DNA of 64,000 bases, from assembly GCA_002331025.1 (NCBI GenBank), contig DCYG01000007.1:1-64000 (forward strand). Direction: 5' to 3'. Both the position numbers and the translations under genes were made by a program. Below, piece by piece: positions 8,567 through 16,500 of this stretch (the stretch's first letter is position 1; each line of letters starts with the position of its first letter). The notes below the pieces were generated by a model that had not been told where the DNA came from, did no database searches, and worked only from the letters and a program-made list of their open reading frames with translations. The stretch is from Firmicutes bacterium UBA2116. Lineage in GTDB: Bacteria > Bacillota > Clostridia > Tissierellales > Sedimentibacteraceae.

Positions 8567-9589
8567 TTCCACATTATGAAATTTTATATCGTATATCCTT
8601 TCCTGCTCATTTATGTCCTTATTGTATGTTGTGGCTGACCTGTTTCTGTGCAGCAGCTTTACAATTCTGTAAACATCTATCCAGATTTCAGCCAAGGCTT
8701 CCTTTTGTGACTCATCAAATATGAGCTGCATACCAAAATGAAGGTGAGGGGTATTTATATTGTTTACATCCTCCCGTGTGCTGTAGCCGGTCATACCCAT
8801 GTAACCGATAACGTCACCTGCATAGACGATATCTCCTTCCTTAAGAGATTTTACATAGGGATGCCCTTTTCTCAGATGTGCATAGTAATAATATCTCATA
8901 TTGTCAAGGCTTCTGATTCCAATTCTCCAACCGCCGTATTGATTCCATCCCAATGCTTCAACTCTCCCTGTCTCCACAGCTACAATGGGTGTTCCAACTG
9001 AGCCGATTAAGTCATTGCCTAGATGAACTCGTCTGAAGCCGTAGCTTCTCGAATTTCCGAAGTCATCGTAATGACCGTAGCCGTAGCCGGCAGCTATGGG
9101 AGAAAATACCTTCAGACCGTATTTTTTAACCCATACTTTTTTGCTCGGGTCATTTTCATCCTTGACCTGAATTTCGTATGGACCGACGAAGTTGCCCAAT
9201 ACTGCCGAATACGCTTCATAGTAATAGTCGTAATGCTTTAAATCCTTGGTTAAGCTTTCTATGCTTTCTCCATTTTTCAACTTATTTATAAGAGTATCCA
9301 TATCCTTTGCTTTGTACCTGGCAAAATTACCTCCGTACCTCGTTCCCAGATACGCCAATATTTCAACCCAATTTAATTTTACTTCCTCATCTATACTGTT
9401 TATGTCTGCCTTTAATGCCTTATCCATCGCTTCGTATGACACTCTGAAATCAACCCATTTGATAAAATCATTCTCTTCTCCTGCTGAAACCAACTGTGTA
9501 GAACTATACAGAGTATTGAAAGCAATTCCCGCTATTAGAATAAGGGCGGTAAATATAAACAATGACTTAAATTTCAATTTAATAATCAT
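8564..9589 (-). CDS. Exported M23 (LytM-type) peptidase
   Basis: A 341-aa protein with an N-terminal membrane/signal segment (LFIFTALILIAGIAFNTLY, residues about 11-29). A helical region follows, then a C-terminal M23 metallopeptidase domain at about residues 160-310. The zinc ligands are visible as HLGNDL (H-x3-D) and PHLHFGMQ (HxH). GKVKSLKEGD-like and YAGDVIGYMG segments match the family core. It cuts peptide cross-links in peptidoglycan. AAAGGAT lies before the start. It is a monocistronic gene running toward the SLH transglycosylase. The zinc ligands are intact, so it is probably an active endopeptidase; a sporulation role is possible but not shown. Confidence 0.85.
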   Translation of the reverse strand: MIIKLKFKSLFIFTALILIAGIAFNTLYSSTQLVSAGEENDFIKWVDFRVSYEAMDKALKADINSIDEEVKLNWVEILAYLGTRYGGNFARYKAKDMDTLINKLKNGESIESLTKDLKHYDYYYEAYSAVLGNFVGPYEIQVKDENDPSKKVWVKKYGLKVFSPIAAGYGYGHYDDFGNSRSYGFRRVHLGNDLIGSVGTPIVAVETGRVEALGWNQYGGWRIGIRSLDNMRYYYYAHLRKGHPYVKSLKEGDIVYAGDVIGYMGMTGYSTREDVNNINTPHLHFGMQLIFDESQKEALAEIWIDVYRIVKLLHRNRSATTYNKDINEQERIYDIKFHNVE

Positions 9590-9774
9590 AATATATCCTT
9601 TTAAAATAATGTTCTCATTTACATTTATATGATTATTTAATTTGTTATATGATTAAAAAGTATTAGTAACGGATGAACCTGTTTAGTAAAATAAAATTAT
9701 TTGTAAACTTCGGTTAATTGTGATAGTATATATTGAATTAATTCGATGTTTGAGTTACATAAGGGGAGGACGAA

Positions 9775-10563
9775 TTGAGGTTAAAATTTTGTTCATTATA
9801 CAGCGGAAGCAGCGGCAACTGCCAATACATAAAAACTGAAAATACTACAATTCTTGTTGATGCAGGCTTAAGCGGGAAAAAAATTCAGCAGGAAATAGTT
9901 AATATTGGAGAGGACCCCAAAAATATTGATGCTATTTTCGTTACTCATGAACATATCGACCATATTCAAGGAGCAGGTATAATGTCAAGGCGCCTGGATG
10001 TGCCTGTATATGCAAATGAAAAAACCTGGGAAGCAATGTTTCCGTTAATCGGTGAAATAAAATCACACAATATAAAGATTTTAGAGGAATGTCAGGAGGT
10101 TGGTGATTTAACGATAATGCCCTTTGACATATCCCACGACGCGTCTCATCCCGTGGGCTACAATATATTTTATAACAGTAAAAAAATCAGTCTGGTAACT
10201 GATACCGGTTGTATAAATGAAGTAATTGTCAATCGACTGATGGATTCGGATTTAATGCTGGTTGAATCAAATCATGATGAGGATATGGTACTCATCGGTC
10301 CGTATCCGTGGCCTTTGAAAAGGAGAGTGTTGGGAGAATTCGGTCATATGTCCAACGATACTGCCGGAAATTTAATTTCAAGAGTTGTAAAAAGGGGAAA
10401 AGAAATAGTTCTCCTCGGACATCTGAGCAAAGAAAATAATTTTCCTCAATTGGCATATAAGACTGTGGAAAATATACTGAAGGAAAACGGAATAGATGTA
10501 AATCCCGGAATTTTTCTGGATATGACCTACAGGGATAAATCAAGCAGGATATATGAAATATAA
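9775..10563 (+). CDS. YycJ/WalJ-type metallo-beta-lactamase-fold hydrolase
   Basis: A 262-aa protein with a TTG start, supported by GGGGAGG (9763-9769) 5 nt upstream. It has the metal-binding signature THEHIDHIQG (HxHxDH, about residues 59-68), an Asp-rich VTDTGC segment, and LVESNHDEDM, which is typical of the YycJ/WalJ group. In B. subtilis WalJ belongs to the WalRK locus and affects coordination of division with replication, and the family resembles nucleases. Here no walRK genes are adjacent. A small CxxH/CxxC protein gene follows 38 nt later, an arrangement common in Firmicutes. The symbol is withheld because orthology cannot be tested here. Confidence 0.85.
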   Translation: MRLKFCSLYSGSSGNCQYIKTENTTILVDAGLSGKKIQQEIVNIGEDPKNIDAIFVTHEHIDHIQGAGIMSRRLDVPVYANEKTWEAMFPLIGEIKSHNIKILEECQEVGDLTIMPFDISHDASHPVGYNIFYNSKKISLVTDTGCINEVIVNRLMDSDLMLVESNHDEDMVLIGPYPWPLKRRVLGEFGHMSNDTAGNLISRVVKRGKEIVLLGHLSKENNFPQLAYKTVENILKENGIDVNPGIFLDMTYRDKSSRIYEI

Positions 10564-10566
10564 TTG

Positions 10567-10594
10567 TTGAATGGCGGGCAATGACCTTATTGAG
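10567..10594 (+). repeat. Short interspersed intergenic element, copy C
   Basis: TTGAATGGCGGGC at the left and CTTATTGAG at the right, 28 nt. It begins 3 nt after the stop codon of the hydrolase gene. Its last bases supply the GAGGTG ribosome binding site of the next small gene. Confidence 0.55.
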
Positions 10595-10601
10595 GTGAAA
10601 A

Positions 10602-10757
10602 ATGGAAGATATAATTATATACGCATGCAGAGAACATGTTGAAATTGCAATAGACGATTTTGTAAATGACATGGAAGCGGCACCGCAAATAACGGTAACT
10701 GATAATGAAGTTTGCAGCTATTGCAATGAAAAAGCTGAATATAAAATAAGGAAATAA
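10602..10757 (+). CDS. Small CxxH/CxxC protein (BA_5709-like family)
   Basis: A 51-aa protein. It begins MEDIIIYACREHVE, so the first pair of ligands is Cys-x2-His, and near the end SYCNEKAEY offers Cys after an earlier Cys (CSYC). This spacing fits the small Firmicutes CxxH/CxxC family, predicted to bind one zinc. GAGGTG lies 4 nt before the ATG. Coupling with the upstream YycJ-type hydrolase matches the usual neighbourhood of the family. Its function is not known. Family recognition rests on the ligand pattern, the length and the position. Confidence 0.75.
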   Translation: MEDIIIYACREHVEIAIDDFVNDMEAAPQITVTDNEVCSYCNEKAEYKIRK

Positions 10758-10776
10758 ACATTTTGTAAAAAAATGC

Positions 10777-10805
10777 TTGTATTAGATATGGCTAAATGCT
10801 ATAAT
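10777..10805 (+). promoter_or_regulatory. Promoter of the rpsF-ssb-rpsR operon
   Basis: TTGTAT (10777-10782) and TATAAT (10800-10805) with a 17-nt spacer. The predicted start near 10812 gives a 5' leader of about 55 nt containing the hairpin described next. Confidence 0.7.
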
Positions 10806-10815
10806 ATTTACGCTA

Positions 10816-10866
10816 TCCTTGCTCCTATGCAAGTAGGAGCCGAAAGTCCAAAGGGAGGTGACTCAG
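10816..10866 (+). promoter_or_regulatory. Candidate S6:S18 autoregulatory leader of rpsF
   Basis: The perfect hairpin GCTCCTA-TGCAAG-TAGGAGC (10821-10840) is followed by CGAAAGTCC, creating the CCG trinucleotide next to a stem that marks the S6:S18-binding leader known upstream of rpsF in many bacteria. The ribosome binding site GGGAGG follows at once. Binding of the S6:S18 complex would repress translation of rpsF and the operon. The match is by eye, without a covariance search. Confidence 0.55.
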
Positions 10867-10867
10867 A

Positions 10868-11158
10868 ATGAGGAAATACGAAGGTGCTTTTATCTTACTA
10901 TCTAATTTAGAGGAAGATGTAAGAAATGCAGAAATTGAAAAAGTAAAAAACATAATAACTGAAAGACAAGGTACTATAGAAAAAGTCAATGAGTGGGGTC
11001 AAAGAAGACTTGCTTATGAAATTGACAAAAAAAGAGAAGGTTACTATGTATTTATTGAATTTACTGCAGGAGCAGATGCTGTTAATGAAATAGACAGAAT
11101 TTGTAAAATCAGCGACAACTTTGTTAGACACATGATCACTGTAGATGAATCAAATTAA
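10868..11158 (+). CDS. rpsF: 30S ribosomal protein S6
   Basis: A 96-aa protein with the S6 fold signature: MRKYEGAFILLSNLEE at the N-terminus, NEWGQRRLAYEIDKKREGYYV in the centre and ISDNFVRHMI at the end. Length matches bacterial S6. It binds S18 on the small-subunit platform. First gene of the conserved rpsF-ssb-rpsR operon, with strong GGGAGG upstream. Confidence 0.97.
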   Translation: MRKYEGAFILLSNLEEDVRNAEIEKVKNIITERQGTIEKVNEWGQRRLAYEIDKKREGYYVFIEFTAGADAVNEIDRICKISDNFVRHMITVDESN

Positions 11159-11177
11159 TAAAAAAAGAGGATAAGAT

Positions 11178-11636
11178 ATGAATAGTGTTGTATTAATTGG
11201 AAGATTGGCCAGAGATCCGGAGCTAAGATTCATACCTTCTTCAGGTATGGCTGTAACAAGATTGACATTAGCGGTAGACAAGGAATTATTTGGTGAAAAA
11301 AAGCAGCAAGCGATAAGCCAAGGTAAACCTACAGCGGATTTTATTAACGTAACTGTTTTTGGAAAGCAGGCAGAAAACTGTGCAAACTATCTTGCAAAAG
11401 GCAGAGAGTGTGCGGTTCACGGCAGAATTTCGACAGGAAGTTATACTACACAAGCAGGCGAGAAAAGATATACAACAGATATTATAGCAGATAGAGTAGA
11501 ATTTATCGGAGGCGGAAAAGGTCAATCATCACCGCAGGGAAAACCCGTTCAACCGGATAGCAGCTTTTTCGGAGATTTTCCTGATGAAGACAATGATATT
11601 TTCCAACCGGTAGATGATGAAGATATCCCATTTTAG
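11178..11636 (+). CDS. ssb: Single-stranded DNA-binding protein
   Basis: A 152-aa OB-fold protein that coats single-stranded DNA in replication and repair. It starts MNSVVLIGRLARDPELRF and contains DFINVTVFGKQAENCANYL, both diagnostic, followed by a flexible Gln/Pro-rich linker from about residue 115. The acidic C-terminal tip DDEDIPF is intact and recruits partner proteins. It lies between rpsF and rpsR, as in most Firmicutes, 19 nt after rpsF. Confidence 0.97.
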   Translation: MNSVVLIGRLARDPELRFIPSSGMAVTRLTLAVDKELFGEKKQQAISQGKPTADFINVTVFGKQAENCANYLAKGRECAVHGRISTGSYTTQAGEKRYTTDIIADRVEFIGGGKGQSSPQGKPVQPDSSFFGDFPDEDNDIFQPVDDEDIPF

Positions 11637-11669
11637 CATAAATTAAAAATCCGGGAAGGAGGAAATTAA

Positions 11670-11939
11670 GTGAGTTCAAGACAAGGATACGATAAAGGCG
11701 ACAAGAATGACAGAATGGGTCAAAAAAGAAGACCTCGTAAAAAAGTTTGTCAATTCTGTCAGGAAAAGACTACACATATAGATTATAAGGACCTTGGAAG
11801 GTTAAAAAAATATACGACTGAAAGAGGTAAAATATTACCGAGAAGAATTACGGGTGCTTGCGCTAAGCATCAAAGAATGGTAACGAGAGCTATAAAGAGA
11901 GCAAGAACTATTGCTTTATTGCCATACGTAGCAGACTAA
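11670..11939 (+). CDS. rpsR: 30S ribosomal protein S18
   Basis: An 89-aa protein with a GTG start, 7 nt after AAGGAGG (11656-11662). The S18 core is clear: CQFCQEKTTHIDYKDLGRL, then the RGKILPRRITGACAKHQR block and AIKRARTIALLPY. The N-terminal 20 residues are basic and rich in Gly/Arg. Last gene of the operon, followed by a strong terminator. Confidence 0.97.
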   Translation: MSSRQGYDKGDKNDRMGQKRRPRKKVCQFCQEKTTHIDYKDLGRLKKYTTERGKILPRRITGACAKHQRMVTRAIKRARTIALLPYVAD

Positions 11940-11952
11940 TAAGTATTAAAAT

Positions 11953-11983
11953 AAGGATTTGTGCAATTGCACAAATCCTTTCT
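11953..11983. terminator. Bidirectional terminator after rpsR
   Basis: A 28-nt perfect palindrome with halves AAGGATTTGTGCAA / TTGCACAAATCCTT, followed by TCTTT. It separates rpsR from the convergent HesB-like gene. Confidence 0.75.
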
Positions 11984-12015
11984 TTAACTGTTCATTTTTC
12001 AGTGTTCATTGTTTA

Positions 12016-12372
12016 CTATTGCTGGCACCCGGTGCATCCGCCGCAACCTCCGCCGCTTCCGCATCCTCCGTTGTCGCCTGTTGATGCAGGTTGGACTATC
12101 GGCTTCAGACCTACTCCCTGACCGTCATTTTCTTCGTTTGAAACTATTATAAAGCCGCCAAATTCCTTATTTACCGCTTTATTGACTATAAAATTTATTT
12201 CATTAATTGTGTCCACGTCATCATCCTCTGTTGCTTCTCCCGGATAAACTCCAAAGATTGGACCGTTGCAGCCATATCTATCTAAATCAATTCTTATATT
12301 ATATGATTCAACATTAGCTTCATCCAGCAGTTCCTTGAATTCTTTATAAGCCGTTTCGTTTATAAAAATCAT
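12016..12372 (-). CDS. HesB/IscA-like protein with Cys/Gly-rich tail
   Basis: A 118-aa protein of the HesB/IscA (A-type carrier) fold. MIFINETAYKEFKELLDE starts the family helix, and the first conserved Cys lies in DRYGCNGPIFGV. The usual C-terminal CGC motif is replaced by a Gly/Cys-rich tail, GGCGSGGGCGGCTGCQQ, giving five cysteines near the end. Clostridial HesB-like proteins of this kind often include selenocysteine forms; here all positions are Cys. A metal or Fe-S binding role is likely but the partner is unknown. A monocistronic gene between rpsR and spoIID. Confidence 0.75.
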   Translation of the reverse strand: MIFINETAYKEFKELLDEANVESYNIRIDLDRYGCNGPIFGVYPGEATEDDDVDTINEINFIVNKAVNKEFGGFIIVSNEENDGQGVGLKPIVQPASTGDNGGCGSGGGCGGCTGCQQ

Positions 12373-12487
12373 TACATTATCCTTTCATAATTTAATTTTT
12401 ATAAACTAATAATATCATATTGTCACCATGAGCGCAATCGAAAGATGCCCCAATCCCATTTCTCAGAGCCTTTTTTGATCTTACTCC

Positions 12488-13555
12488 TTATTTCATGCTG
12501 ACAATTTCAATCCCGGTATAATAATGCTTCAAGATTTCCGTATAATTATAGCCCTCGTCAGCCATTCCTTCGGCACCCCATTGACTCATGCCCACTCCGT
12601 GACCGTATCCTGTGGTTACAATTTCTATTTCATTGTCTGATTGTATGAAATTAAAATTGGTAGAGTTCAAATTGAAAAGGGATCTTATTTCGCGTCCCGA
12701 TACTTCTCTGTCATCAATATAAATTGTTTTAATTTTACCGCCTTCGCTTACTTCTCCAAGTATAATTTTTTCACCTAAGTTATTCCTTGAAATATTTAAA
12801 TCACCGTATACGGATTTTATCTTACTGATAAAATCGTCAACATTAAGCTTAATTGAACCGTGCATTCGTGGTGCTTCACCTTCGTAAGGGCTTTCGACAC
12901 TCCTTAAGTACGGAACAGGTGACGAAAAAACATCCTCAGAATTTTCGGTTCTTCCTCCACTGGTAGAATGAAATAACGGTTCAATAATCTTGTTATCATA
13001 GGTCAGTATCTGTCCTTTTGTAGATGTAACAGCACTTTCTATTTTACCCCAATATTGTTCATACCAGCCCTCGTCATGTAAAGCGATTAAGTCATCCTTT
13101 GAATGCCACGCTTGACAATGTATATCAGTGCAAACAGGTGCACCTAGATGGTCGGGATGACCGTTCGGGTATTTTTTTAATCTGTATAACAGGTATGTCC
13201 TTGCTGAAACCGCTTGAGCTTTAAGGGCTTCAGAGTTGAACTCCGCAGGCATTTCAGAAGCGACTACGCCTTTGATATATTCTTCAAAATCTATGACCAT
13301 AATTTCTTTGGTTTTTGTATTATAGACTTTTATAAGCTCCGGTTCTTCAATACTTGATTTTTTTAATAACTCTTCGTTTTTTTTACTTATATTTTTGCTA
13401 TTATCATAAATCTTATCCTCTGCCTCAGTTGATGCATTATTTACATTCATTTTACTTTCCAGAAAGCTTAGTGATAAATTTGGAATAGCTAAAAGCATTA
13501 TAAATATAAGTAATGCATAAATCAGACGGTTTAACAAAAAAATCAACCCCTTCAT
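12488..13555 (-). CDS. spoIID: Stage II sporulation protein D (SpoIID/LytB lytic transglycosylase)
   Basis: A 355-aa membrane-anchored protein. A transmembrane segment lies at about residues 8-28 (IYALLIFIMLLAIPNLSLS). The SpoIID domain begins with EYIKGVVASEMPAEFNSEALKAQAV, which includes the likely catalytic Glu in ASEMPAEF, and continues with AVSARTY, STSGGRTE and, near the end, GYGHGVGMSQWGAEGMA. SpoIID degrades peptidoglycan strands during engulfment of the forespore. It is divergent from a SpoIIQ-like gene and close to spoIIID, the usual sporulation grouping. The symbol rests on that context and on domain content. Confidence 0.9.
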   Translation of the reverse strand: MKGLIFLLNRLIYALLIFIMLLAIPNLSLSFLESKMNVNNASTEAEDKIYDNSKNISKKNEELLKKSSIEEPELIKVYNTKTKEIMVIDFEEYIKGVVASEMPAEFNSEALKAQAVSARTYLLYRLKKYPNGHPDHLGAPVCTDIHCQAWHSKDDLIALHDEGWYEQYWGKIESAVTSTKGQILTYDNKIIEPLFHSTSGGRTENSEDVFSSPVPYLRSVESPYEGEAPRMHGSIKLNVDDFISKIKSVYGDLNISRNNLGEKIILGEVSEGGKIKTIYIDDREVSGREIRSLFNLNSTNFNFIQSDNEIEIVTTGYGHGVGMSQWGAEGMADEGYNYTEILKHYYTGIEIVSMK

Positions 13556-13672
13556 CGTAAGTTTACTATCATACTATGAATAAATTAATTTTTTTAGAAC
13601 AATTTTGTATTAAATAAAAAAAATGGGACACACTATTTTCAGATAATAAAGAAGCATGTAACGGAGGTTTAG

Positions 13673-14374
13673 ATGAAAAACAGATTTAAAAATGCAAGAA
13701 CAAAAATGAAAAATTTCTTTATTAGATTAAAACACAAGGACACAAGTTTTTTTATAATTGCCCTTTGCATTGTTTTACTATCAACAGCAATCGTATGGAG
13801 ATATACTTCAAATTCCGGTAAGGAAAATAACGTGGCAGACAATGGGAACGAAGATGAAAACATCGGAGTTAATCTTGACCCTGTCGAGGAAGACAATAGA
13901 AGTATAATGGAAGGATACGAGAATGCTGAAGATAAAGAAGATGAGAAAGACAGTGAGAATTCTGATAATCTCAATACGATGAAATTGCCGCTTGATGGGG
14001 AAATTATCAGAGAGTTTACAATGGATGACCTAATTTATTATGAAGCAATCGGAGAATGGAGAGTACACAGAGGAGTAGATATTCAGCCTAAGGATACGTT
14101 GATGATTGAATCTGCATTGGCAGGTACTGTAGAATTGGTCAACACATCAGAAATAATGGGCACGGAAATAATTATAGACCATGGAAACAACATTAAAACA
14201 CTTTACAGCAATTTAGTAACAGCTTCTGTAAAAGTGGGAGAGCAGGTACAGCAGGGGCACGTGATAGGAAATGTAGGTAAAGTAGCAAGCATTGAATCAG
14301 CAGACGGAGCACACTTACATTTTGAGTTGCTTGTAGACGGCAAAAATGTTAATCCATTGGACTATATTAAATAG
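13673..14374 (+). CDS. spoIIQ: SpoIIQ-like membrane-anchored M23 peptidase
   Basis: A 233-aa protein with a single N-terminal transmembrane segment (FFIIALCIVLLSTAIVW, residues about 24-40), an acidic linker, and a C-terminal LytM/M23 domain from about residue 105. Zinc ligands HRGVDI (H-x3-D) and AHLHFEL (HxH) are both present, as in clostridial SpoIIQ and unlike the degenerate B. subtilis protein. SpoIIQ is made in the forespore and joins SpoIIIAH across the intermembrane space. The position between spoIID and spoIIID supports the role. GGAGGT lies 5 nt before the ATG. Confidence 0.82.
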   Translation: MKNRFKNARTKMKNFFIRLKHKDTSFFIIALCIVLLSTAIVWRYTSNSGKENNVADNGNEDENIGVNLDPVEEDNRSIMEGYENAEDKEDEKDSENSDNLNTMKLPLDGEIIREFTMDDLIYYEAIGEWRVHRGVDIQPKDTLMIESALAGTVELVNTSEIMGTEIIIDHGNNIKTLYSNLVTASVKVGEQVQQGHVIGNVGKVASIESADGAHLHFELLVDGKNVNPLDYIK

Positions 14375-14448
14375 CACAATAAGGTTCTAATAGGACAAAG
14401 AAATGCATAAAAATGTAAATAAGACGGTATAGCCAAAGGGGGTTAATA

Positions 14449-14724
14449 ATGAAAGATTACATAGAACGGAGAGCCATGGAGATTGCGGAATATATTATAA
14501 GTACTGAATCTACCGTGAGGCAGACGGCGAAAAAGTTCGGCGTGAGCAAAAGCACTGTCCATAAGGATGTAACAGAACGTCTTCCCAAACTGAACCCTCC
14601 AGCTGCAAGCGAAGTAAAAAAAGTTTTGCTGAAAAACAAATCTGAAAGGCATATCAGAGGAGGTAAAGCAACTCGCTTAAAATATAAAGAAGCACATGAG
14701 CACGACAAAGTTAGCAATATGTAA
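14449..14724 (+). CDS. spoIIID: Sporulation transcriptional regulator SpoIIID
   Basis: A 91-aa DNA-binding protein. YIERRAMEIAEYIISTESTVRQTAKKFGVSKSTVHKDVTERL spans the helix-turn-helix (residues about 20-45), and a basic tail follows (KSERHIRGGKATRLKYK). SpoIIID controls mother-cell genes in the sigma-E stage. AAGGGGG lies just before the ATG. A terminator follows. Very well conserved and placed after spoIIQ as in many Firmicutes. Confidence 0.95.
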   Translation: MKDYIERRAMEIAEYIISTESTVRQTAKKFGVSKSTVHKDVTERLPKLNPPAASEVKKVLLKNKSERHIRGGKATRLKYKEAHEHDKVSNM

Positions 14725-14738
14725 TTAACCACTTGATG

Positions 14739-14770
14739 AAAGACACTGACCGCACGGTTGGTGTCTTTTG
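14739..14770 (+). terminator. Terminator after spoIIID
   Basis: AAAGACACTGACC pairs with GGTTGGTGTCTTT (one G-U, one near pair), followed by TTG. It marks the left border of the catabolic island. Confidence 0.7.
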
Positions 14771-14851
14771 CGTTGGTGATTATATGGTAAAAAATTGAAC
14801 AGTTGACTAAAGAATACTGTCAGAAAACTTAATAATGATTATTAAAATATA

Positions 14852-16327
14852 TCATGTGCTTTTACTTAAAAACATTTCAATTCTGTAGGAGTCCATAAGA
14901 CATTGTATCTCTTTGCTGTTGTCTAAATCTAATCCTGTTAATTCTTTTATTCTTTTTATTCTATAATTCAAGGTGTTTCTATGAATAAATAATTTTTCTG
15001 CTGTTTCAGAGACATTTTTATTGCACTCTAAATATGTACGAAGCGTAAGGTAAAAGTTGTAATCATAATCAAATAAAATTTTTAAAGCAGGGTGACAGTA
15101 ATATTCTAATGTTGCTTTGTTTGATATTGAAAGTAACATGTCATAAAAAGAAAAGCTTGTATAATCATGTATTTTTTCATCTTTATTACCATGCTTAATG
15201 CATGTTACAGATTGATAAAAATATCTTTTAAATTGAAAAATGTCATTAAAGATCCATGATATTCCAATACTTAAATTTTCCTTTAAAGAAAGTTCTTTTA
15301 GTCTTTCTCTTTGATTTTCAGAAACATCAGGAACTAAAATTATAATATAACTTTTAAATATTACTGAATACCCTTCTGGGAAAATTCTTTCTAAGTCAAT
15401 TTTAATTGAAAACTTTAAATAACGATTTTTTTGATTGATTATAAATTGAGCAACCACAACTTGCATTTTTCGCGGAAAATCAAGCTTAGTAATATTTATT
15501 AGTTCTGATTTGTCATTTTCCTTTTCATCAAGTAGGTTGTATAAAACAGAGCTATAAAATGATTTTTTCATTCCTGTTGAAAAATCATAGTTTAATGAAT
15601 CAAATAATATATTGCCTATTAATAATAACTGCTTGTAATGAGAATGTGTTATTTTTGTATGGTGTTCAATCATAATCAAAGACCCTGCAACATGACCATC
15701 ATAAATAATCCTTGAAACTAATTTAGCTTGATTATCCCCATCTAATGTAATCTTTACAACATCATTGCCTGATTTATTCCAATCCTTCATTTGTTGATTC
15801 ATACGAACCTTTTTAATAAAGTCACCAGAGCAGTATCCTAATTCGATGTTTTTAGCCCATAATGGATCCATTATTTCATAATTTGTAGAATAAGATAATA
15901 CTCTATTTTCTACATCGGTTAAAATCAAGGCATTACCTAATAAATCTGCCGCATGGTTAATGAGGCTTAGAATGTTCTTTTTATTTAATACTTCCTGAGT
16001 TAATTCAAAAAGTGCTGCTTCTGAACGCAAATCTTCAAGTATGAAATCTTTAGCAGCATGAAATATATTATTTATGTCATCAATACTTATTATTGAATAA
16101 CTACTTTTTTCAGGTAATAATGGAGACTTATCAGTACCAAGCATCATAATAGAATTAGGCATAGAATTTATTAAAGAAAAATTACCTATATATAATGTTC
16201 TTTCATTCCATTTATCTATGTTTTTATCAATTAATTTAACATCAGTGATTTTTAAATTGTTATTATTTATGATTTTTTCAATTTCAAAATTATCCTTAAG
16301 TAATAAAATAAGTTCAGAATAAATCAT
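14852..16327 (-). CDS. PucR-family transcriptional regulator
   Basis: A 491-aa regulator. The N-terminal part (about 1-120) resembles the PucR sensor region; a GAF-like/GGDEF-related middle segment follows (DLLGNALILTDVENRVLSY). The C-terminus has the family HTH: ECNKNVSETAEKLFIHRNT then LNYRIKRIKELTGLDL (about residues 435-475). PucR proteins usually activate catabolic operons in response to a substrate. It is divergent from the alcohol dehydrogenase gene, across a 173-nt region with inverted repeats, so it most likely controls the island's left operon. Its codons and composition are more AT-rich than the sporulation genes before it. Confidence 0.85.
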   Translation of the reverse strand: MIYSELILLLKDNFEIEKIINNNNLKITDVKLIDKNIDKWNERTLYIGNFSLINSMPNSIMMLGTDKSPLLPEKSSYSIISIDDINNIFHAAKDFILEDLRSEAALFELTQEVLNKKNILSLINHAADLLGNALILTDVENRVLSYSTNYEIMDPLWAKNIELGYCSGDFIKKVRMNQQMKDWNKSGNDVVKITLDGDNQAKLVSRIIYDGHVAGSLIMIEHHTKITHSHYKQLLLIGNILFDSLNYDFSTGMKKSFYSSVLYNLLDEKENDKSELINITKLDFPRKMQVVVAQFIINQKNRYLKFSIKIDLERIFPEGYSVIFKSYIIILVPDVSENQRERLKELSLKENLSIGISWIFNDIFQFKRYFYQSVTCIKHGNKDEKIHDYTSFSFYDMLLSISNKATLEYYCHPALKILFDYDYNFYLTLRTYLECNKNVSETAEKLFIHRNTLNYRIKRIKELTGLDLDNSKEIQCLMDSYRIEMFLSKST

Positions 16328-16434
16328 TTAATCACCGCCTTATAGCTTTTATATAATTATATAAAATTATTGTAAATAATGCAAAGTATATTTATGCATT
16401 TTGCACAAATTGTGTATGCTATTTTGATTATACT

Positions 16435-16468
16435 GTACGTATTTAATAAACGTACTAAGTGATATAAT
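16435..16468 (+). promoter_or_regulatory. Inverted repeat and -10 box upstream of the alcohol dehydrogenase
   Basis: GTACGT (16435-16440) and ACGTAC (16450-16455) form an inverted repeat with a 9-nt AT-rich centre. TATAAT (16463-16468) lies 8 nt downstream, while the -35 expected near 16440 is poor. That arrangement, an operator in place of a good -35, fits an activator-dependent promoter, plausibly bound by the divergent PucR protein. A second palindrome CACAAATTGTG lies at about 16404-16414. Confidence 0.45.
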
Positions 16469-16500
16469 ACAGTTTAATTAAAATTGAAAGGAGTGGCAAT

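Noticed and set aside
12016..12372. HesB-like protein as a selenoprotein
   Set aside because: No in-frame TGA interrupts it; all expected positions are Cys or absent.
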